Positions 60,328 to 64,000 of a stretch of 64,000 nucleotides of DNA are shown piece after piece; the first letter of the stretch is position 1; the number at the start of each line of letters is the position of its first letter. Both the position numbers and the translations under genes were made by a program. Source of the stretch: CAKSFT01 sp045544615 (GTDB lineage Bacteria; Bacillota; Clostridia; UBA1381); NCBI GenBank assembly GCA_045544615.1, contig JAZPZI010000020.1:1-64000 (forward strand). Reading direction: 5' to 3'. A model generated the notes under the pieces. That model was not told the origin of the DNA. It did no database searches and saw only the letters and a program-made list of their open reading frames with translations.

Positions 60328-61506
60328 ATGAACGAAATACTCAACATCGGCATAAACGATATGCCGAAAATCCAATTTGAGTGTTCTTGCGGAAGGAAAC
60401 ACCATTTTAATACGAGAGCTTTGTCTGTCGGAAAAAATGTAATTAAAAACATCGTGCAAATGGCACAGCCCTTTAAAGGTGACAAAATTCTTGTTGTATT
60501 TGACAATAATACATATAAAGTCGCAGGAGAAAAGGTTGTAGAATTATTAAAAAAAGATGATTTTAATGTGAAAGAACTTTTATTTGAATGTGGTGACGAC
60601 ATACTGATTCCCGATGAAAAAACTCTTGGGCGAATAGTTCAGGAACAAGACCTTGATGTAGGCCTTATAATTGCCGTTGGTTCAGGAGTAATCAACGATT
60701 CGGTGAAATTTGTCACCTCCAGAACTAAACTACCGTATATTGTTGTTGCAACTGCTCCGTCAATGGATGGTTATGTTTCAGATGGTGCTCCCATTATTTC
60801 TTGTGGATATAAACATTCGCCTCTTGCTCATCTTGCTTACGGAGTTATAGGTGATACAGATATTTTAGGAACTGCTCCTTTTGAACTTATTCAGGCAGGC
60901 TTCGGGGATGTGGTAGGTAAAATTACGGCAATTGCAGACTGGGATCTGGCAGTAAAAGCAAACGGAGATTATCGGTGTGATACATGTGTCACACTTGTAC
61001 AAAAAGCCCTGGATAATTGTTTTAGCACCGCAGCCGGGATAAAAAAAAGGGATACCAAGGCTTTGCAAAGCCTCTTTGAAGCTCTCACATTGACAGGCGT
61101 AGCTATGGCTTTATTAAACATTTCCCGTCCTGCTTCGGGAGCTGAACATATGCTTTCTCACTATTGGGAGATGGATTTTATAGCAAAAGGTCTTAATCCC
61201 AACCATCATGGTATTCAGGTGGGGGTTGCTACTGTAGTCATTGCACGATATTTTGAGGAATTAGAAAATCTTTTGCCTCAAGGCGTAAAAGAAAAATGTC
61301 CTCATCACACAAAAATAGAGAAGCTGTTAAAAGTTGTTGATGCACCTGTAAGTCCTAAAGAAATTGGAATAAGCCGTGAACTTTTCTATCAAAGCCTTAT
61401 CAACGGACATACAGTAAGACCGCGTTATTCAATTTTACAGTTTGCCTATGATAATGGGTTATCAGAAAAAATCGCAGAAAAAATAACAAAAGAAATATAT
61501 GATTAA
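60328..61506 (+). CDS. sn-glycerol-1-phosphate dehydrogenase (AraM/EgsA type)
   Basis: 392 residues from ATG 60328, TAGGAGGG upstream. A longer in-frame extension from 60256 runs through the terminator and is rejected. The Rossmann-like part has IIAVGSGVINDSVKF and VVATAPSMDGYVSDGAP. Metal ligands fit Asp in GFGDVVGK, His in GAEHMLSHYWEM and His in NPNHHGIQVG. The family reduces dihydroxyacetone phosphate to glycerol-1-phosphate; B. subtilis AraM is a bacterial example. Here it is paired with an RpiB-like isomerase, so a sugar-phosphate or polyol substrate is equally possible. Confidence 0.88.
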   Translation: MNEILNIGINDMPKIQFECSCGRKHHFNTRALSVGKNVIKNIVQMAQPFKGDKILVVFDNNTYKVAGEKVVELLKKDDFNVKELLFECGDDILIPDEKTLGRIVQEQDLDVGLIIAVGSGVINDSVKFVTSRTKLPYIVVATAPSMDGYVSDGAPIISCGYKHSPLAHLAYGVIGDTDILGTAPFELIQAGFGDVVGKITAIADWDLAVKANGDYRCDTCVTLVQKALDNCFSTAAGIKKRDTKALQSLFEALTLTGVAMALLNISRPASGAEHMLSHYWEMDFIAKGLNPNHHGIQVGVATVVIARYFEELENLLPQGVKEKCPHHTKIEKLLKVVDAPVSPKEIGISRELFYQSLINGHTVRPRYSILQFAYDNGLSEKIAEKITKEIYD

Positions 61507-61516
61507 GGAAAAAACT

Positions 61517-61951
61517 ATGAAAGTTGTGTTTGGCAGCGATCCGAACGCTGCAGAATATAAAAAAGCTCTTATGGAGTACACTTCAGGACTTGGATATGAA
61601 GTGTTTGATTTAGGATCAGATGATCCGATTTACGCCAATGTTGCATTTAAACTTGCACAGTCAGTTGTTAATAAGGAGTATGATAGAGGTATTCTCCTTT
61701 GCGGAACAGGTATAGGAGTTTCAATTGCTGCAAACAAGGTAAACGGTGCATATGCTGCCTGTGTGCATGATATCTATCAGGCACAAAGAGCACAATTGTC
61801 AAATAATGCCAACATTATAACTATGGGTTCACAAGTTGTAGGCATTGAACTTGCTAAATGCTTAATAAAGGAATATCTGTCATTAACCTTTGACCCAAAT
61901 AGCCGTTCCAAAGATAAAGTAGCCAGAATTACCGAATTTGAAAATTTGTAA
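61517..61951 (+). CDS. RpiB/LacAB-family sugar-phosphate isomerase
   Basis: 144 residues from ATG 61517 (AAGGA upstream; the frame also opens at 61499 inside the previous gene). VVFGSDPNAAEYKKAL at the start, a VFDLGSDDP strand, the active-site Cys/Thr/Gly loop LLCGTGIGVSIAANK and RAQLSNNANI match the family. Members isomerise ribose-5-P, allose-6-P, galactose-6-P or tetrulose phosphates. Last complete gene before the displaced spoIVB end. Confidence 0.92.
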   Translation: MKVVFGSDPNAAEYKKALMEYTSGLGYEVFDLGSDDPIYANVAFKLAQSVVNKEYDRGILLCGTGIGVSIAANKVNGAYAACVHDIYQAQRAQLSNNANIITMGSQVVGIELAKCLIKEYLSLTFDPNSRSKDKVARITEFENL

Positions 61952-61983
61952 TACTTTGTTATCCCATATTGACATCACTCGTG

Positions 61984-62112
61984 TCAGGGTCTCCAGTGAT
62001 TCAGAATGGCCGAATTGTGGGAGCTGTAACCCACGTCCTCGTTGACGAGCCCACAAGGGGATATGGAATATTTATTGAGAATATGCTGGCGGAAGCGGAA
62101 AAAATTAAATAA
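61984..62112 (+). pseudogene. spoIVB: Displaced 3' end of spoIVB
   Basis: In one frame the DNA reads SGSPVIQNGRIVGAVTHV, then LVDEPTRGYGIFIENMLAEA, then EKIK and stop. These are the last 42 residues of SpoIVB starting at the catalytic Ser. The amino-acid match to the intact gene is very high but synonymous sites differ widely, so it is not a recent copy. No start or upstream body is present. A terminator follows immediately, as expected of an original gene end. Confidence 0.85.
61987..62003 (+). repeat. 17-bp core direct repeat, right copy
   Basis: Identical to 58846-58862, at the point where similarity to spoIVB begins on the right side. Confidence 0.6.
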
Positions 62113-62154
62113 TAAAAATGCTCGTCTATTTAATATAGGCGAGCATTTATTTTG
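62113..62154. terminator. Bidirectional terminator after the displaced spoIVB end
   Basis: AAATGCTCG (62116-62124) pairs with CGAGCATTT (62140-62148), followed by A/T-runs; the right arm covers the stop of the reverse-strand AraC gene. Confidence 0.8.
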
Positions 62155-62929
62155 AAGAAATATATTTTTCAACAAAAACAGATGGAGAGGTTCCGACATA
62201 TTCTTTAAACTGGCGGCTGAAAAAATATACATTGTCATATCCGCAAATTTCTGAAACCTGTGTTACGGAATATCGTTTAGAACGCAAAAGATCACAGGCA
62301 TGGTTGATTTTTAGTCGAATAATGTACTTTATAGGTGACATTCCAAACTTTTTAATAAACAATTTTTTCAAATATGCCTCGCTTATTCCACAGAGGTCTG
62401 TCAAAAAAGGTACCGAAATTTTATTTGCAAGAAAGTTTTCTTCTACATACTCAATTGCAGGCTTTATCAAATCATACTGATTTTGTGGGATATAATTTTT
62501 CTTTTGCATTTCCGCAAAAATTTTGTAAAGCAGTGATATACATTCAAAATAGTATCCGTCATTTTTAGAAATCCATACAGCAAAAAGCTTTTTAAACAGG
62601 TTTGCAATAGTTGGGTTTCCTGTAATTTTTATAACAAAAGCTTCATCCGATAAAGGAATATCAGTATCAAAAAATATATCAATACATTCGCCTCGGATAT
62701 GCTTATCCACAATGTATTCCCTAACCTCACCTTTAGGTAAAAAACGTATTGTGTTTTCTTCGGTTTCAAGAACCTTACCATTGAAATAAACTGTTGATTT
62801 ACCGTCAAAATGATAGATAAGCTCGCTACTTAACGCAGAGTTATTAAAAACAATTCTGTTTTGAGGATATTCGTTTTTGCCGACTAATATTACACGGTTA
62901 ATTCCTGTTATAATAAAATCCTGTTTCAT
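62147..62929 (-). CDS. AraC-family regulator divergent from the glycyl-radical enzyme gene
   Basis: 260 residues. An N-terminal cupin-like sensor (FDGKSTVYFNGKV, then RFLPKGEVREYIV) and a C-terminal double HTH (ISVPFLTDLCGISEAYLKKLF, then VTQVSEICGYDNVYFFSRQFKEY and GTSPSVF). It starts 137 bp from the divergent PFL-like gene, with a TGTAAA-n-TTTACA dyad between them, and is its likely regulator. Confidence 0.9.
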   Translation of the reverse strand: MKQDFIITGINRVILVGKNEYPQNRIVFNNSALSSELIYHFDGKSTVYFNGKVLETEENTIRFLPKGEVREYIVDKHIRGECIDIFFDTDIPLSDEAFVIKITGNPTIANLFKKLFAVWISKNDGYYFECISLLYKIFAEMQKKNYIPQNQYDLIKPAIEYVEENFLANKISVPFLTDLCGISEAYLKKLFIKKFGMSPIKYIIRLKINHACDLLRSKRYSVTQVSEICGYDNVYFFSRQFKEYVGTSPSVFVEKYISSK

Positions 62930-62994
62930 ATTATCACCAAATTAATAATAACAGATAAAAAAGCTTATGTCAACATAGAATTGTACCGAAAAGT

Positions 62995-63043
62995 GTAAAC
63001 GTTATATTTCGTGCATTTACATTTTTATGCAGACAGATATAAT
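62995..63043 (+). promoter_or_regulatory. Promoter and dyad upstream of the PFL-like gene
   Basis: TTTACA (63016-63021), 16 bp, TATAAT (63038-63043). TGTAAA at about 62994-62999 mirrors the -35 TTTACA, making a candidate regulator site. The transcript start falls close to the AAAGGTGG ribosome binding site. Confidence 0.55.
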
Positions 63044-63066
63044 TATACTGAAAGGTGGTATTTATT

Positions 63067-64000
63067 ATGAATGAAAGAATAAATGAGCTTACAAGATTAA
63101 CACTTGAAGGTAAAATGTACGCATCCCCTGTTAAAGCAGAATATGACAGAGAAGATTTGTTTTTATCAAGACAGCAGATGGAATCAAAAAGACTTTGCGA
63201 ATTTATATTAAATCAGGAGCCGGTTTTAACCGAATATTCCAAAATGACCGGCTTTTTTAACTGTGATTCATCTGTTGTTGGTGATGCCTTCAGGCGAATG
63301 GGACATAAAGCTTTTGAGCAAATGTACAATATTTTTTATGTAAAAGCTGTCGACAACCTTTCTACCTTTGAATGGCAGCATGCAACTGCTGATTACAAAA
63401 AAGTATTAGAAAAAGGAATAAGCGGAATTATTGATGAAATTGATGAGTCTCTTAAAATACATAATAAGCCCGAGGAAACCGAGTTTTTAAACGCTTTAAA
63501 AGATGTTGCAAATTCGCTCATCAAATGGGCTCACAAATGCTCTGATAAAGCTCTGGAATTATCAAAAAATATCAAAAACGAAGAATACAGACAAAACCTT
63601 ATAAAATTGTCGGAAACTCTTTTAAATGTTCCCAAAAACAAGCCGTCCTCTTTTTATGATGCTGTGCTCACGATTTATATTTGTTTTTCTGCAGACCCTG
63701 ACAGTGTTGGAACATTAGACAGATACCTGACTCCTTTTTATGAGGCAGACATAAAAAATGGCGTAATCACCAGAGAGGAAGCGAAGGAATACCTGCAGGA
63801 GCTTTTCCTTATGCTTCAGGCAGCAACACATATAAACAGCCAACATTTTACAAGAGGCGCTGAGTCGCATTTTTGTATCGGTGGTTATCTTCCTGATGGA
63901 AGCGATGGGTTTAATGAATTATCAGAACTGATTTTGGAAAGCTTATTGGAACTGCCAACATGGATTCCACAGGTAACTTTAAGATGGACTAAAAAAACGC
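63067..64000 (+). CDS. Pyruvate formate-lyase-like glycyl radical enzyme, N-terminal part
   Basis: 311 residues are visible before the window ends; ATG 63067 with AAAGGTGG upstream. The segment FSADPDSVGTLDRYLTPFYEADIK, split here as TLDRYLTPFYEADI, then ITREEAKEYLQELFLML is typical of the PFL-domain barrel; the radical Gly loop and active-site Cys lie outside. The family includes pyruvate formate-lyase and diol, choline and hydroxyproline enzymes; the start of this one is not that of PflB, so a different substrate is likely. No activase gene is in view. Confidence 0.8.
   Translation, partial: MNERINELTRLTLEGKMYASPVKAEYDREDLFLSRQQMESKRLCEFILNQEPVLTEYSKMTGFFNCDSSVVGDAFRRMGHKAFEQMYNIFYVKAVDNLSTFEWQHATADYKKVLEKGISGIIDEIDESLKIHNKPEETEFLNALKDVANSLIKWAHKCSDKALELSKNIKNEEYRQNLIKLSETLLNVPKNKPSSFYDAVLTIYICFSADPDSVGTLDRYLTPFYEADIKNGVITREEAKEYLQELFLMLQAATHINSQHFTRGAESHFCIGGYLPDGSDGFNELSELILESLLELPTWIPQVTLRWTKKT

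Noticed and set aside
61981..62112. A short independent gene starting at GTG 61981
   Set aside because: It is exactly the C-terminus of SpoIVB, has no ribosome binding site, and is better explained as a displaced gene end.

Overview
The window reads as the chromosome of an anaerobic, spore-forming, Gram-positive member of the Clostridia, probably from an animal gut. The evidence is sporulation and germination genes (spoIVB, a SleB-type cortex-lytic enzyme), SLH-anchored surface proteins, a glycyl-radical enzyme, a fucosidase, CdaA/YbbR, a lipoteichoic-acid-synthase-like enzyme and the canonical Firmicutes ylxM-ffh-rpsP-khpA-rimM-trmD operon. Base composition is moderately AT-rich. Promoters are textbook sigma-A type and ribosome binding sites are strong, so many starts can be decided from the sequence.

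Left part (1-9.4 kb): the 5' end of an enolase-superfamily gene with a divergent AraC regulator. Next comes the scar of a mobile element (a truncated RepA_N replication initiator abutting an AraC fragment), then an operon of four small unassigned proteins, murA, a divergent XRE/small-protein pair with its operator, glyA, and the run nth, hinT, rpsU, yqeY and tRNA-Thr.

9.4-22.3 kb: a TetR regulator and a 2104-residue surface protein (VWA, internal repeats, three SLH domains), a TIM-barrel isomerase with a permease, and the SRP/S16/RimM/TrmD operon. 22.3-37.5 kb: a SWIM/SNF2 helicase and an AraC-preceded catabolic operon (creatinase-like M24, ASRT-like protein, creatininase-like amidohydrolase, DUF4432). 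Two unassigned proteins, an amidohydrolase, comEC and holA follow. 37.5-38 kb: tRNA-Pro, followed by a 121-bp direct repeat that copies its 3' end.

38-57 kb is mostly housekeeping: pgsA, sleB, comFC, a CorC-like protein, an SLH-cyclophilin, a GH29 fucosidase, a multi-arm palindromic element, an exonuclease, a P-loop/Asp23 fusion, yebC, jag-yidC-yidD-rnpA-rpmH (without dnaA beside it), hslO, ybbR-cdaA, an LTA-synthase-like gene and pcrA.

57-64 kb holds the most unusual material. A four-helix-bundle (S23-type) gene has a leader containing a ladder of hairpins separated by TCGATAT/ATATCGA heptamers that pair with each other across the structure. Next to it, spoIVB has a second, diverged copy of its 3' end 3141 bp downstream. 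Between the two copies lie a SorC-type regulator, a Cys-rich KTR protein (a family typical of conjugative elements), a glycerol-1-phosphate dehydrogenase and an RpiB-type isomerase, as expected for a cassette that entered through the 3' end of spoIVB. The window ends inside a PFL-like glycyl radical enzyme gene with a divergent AraC regulator.
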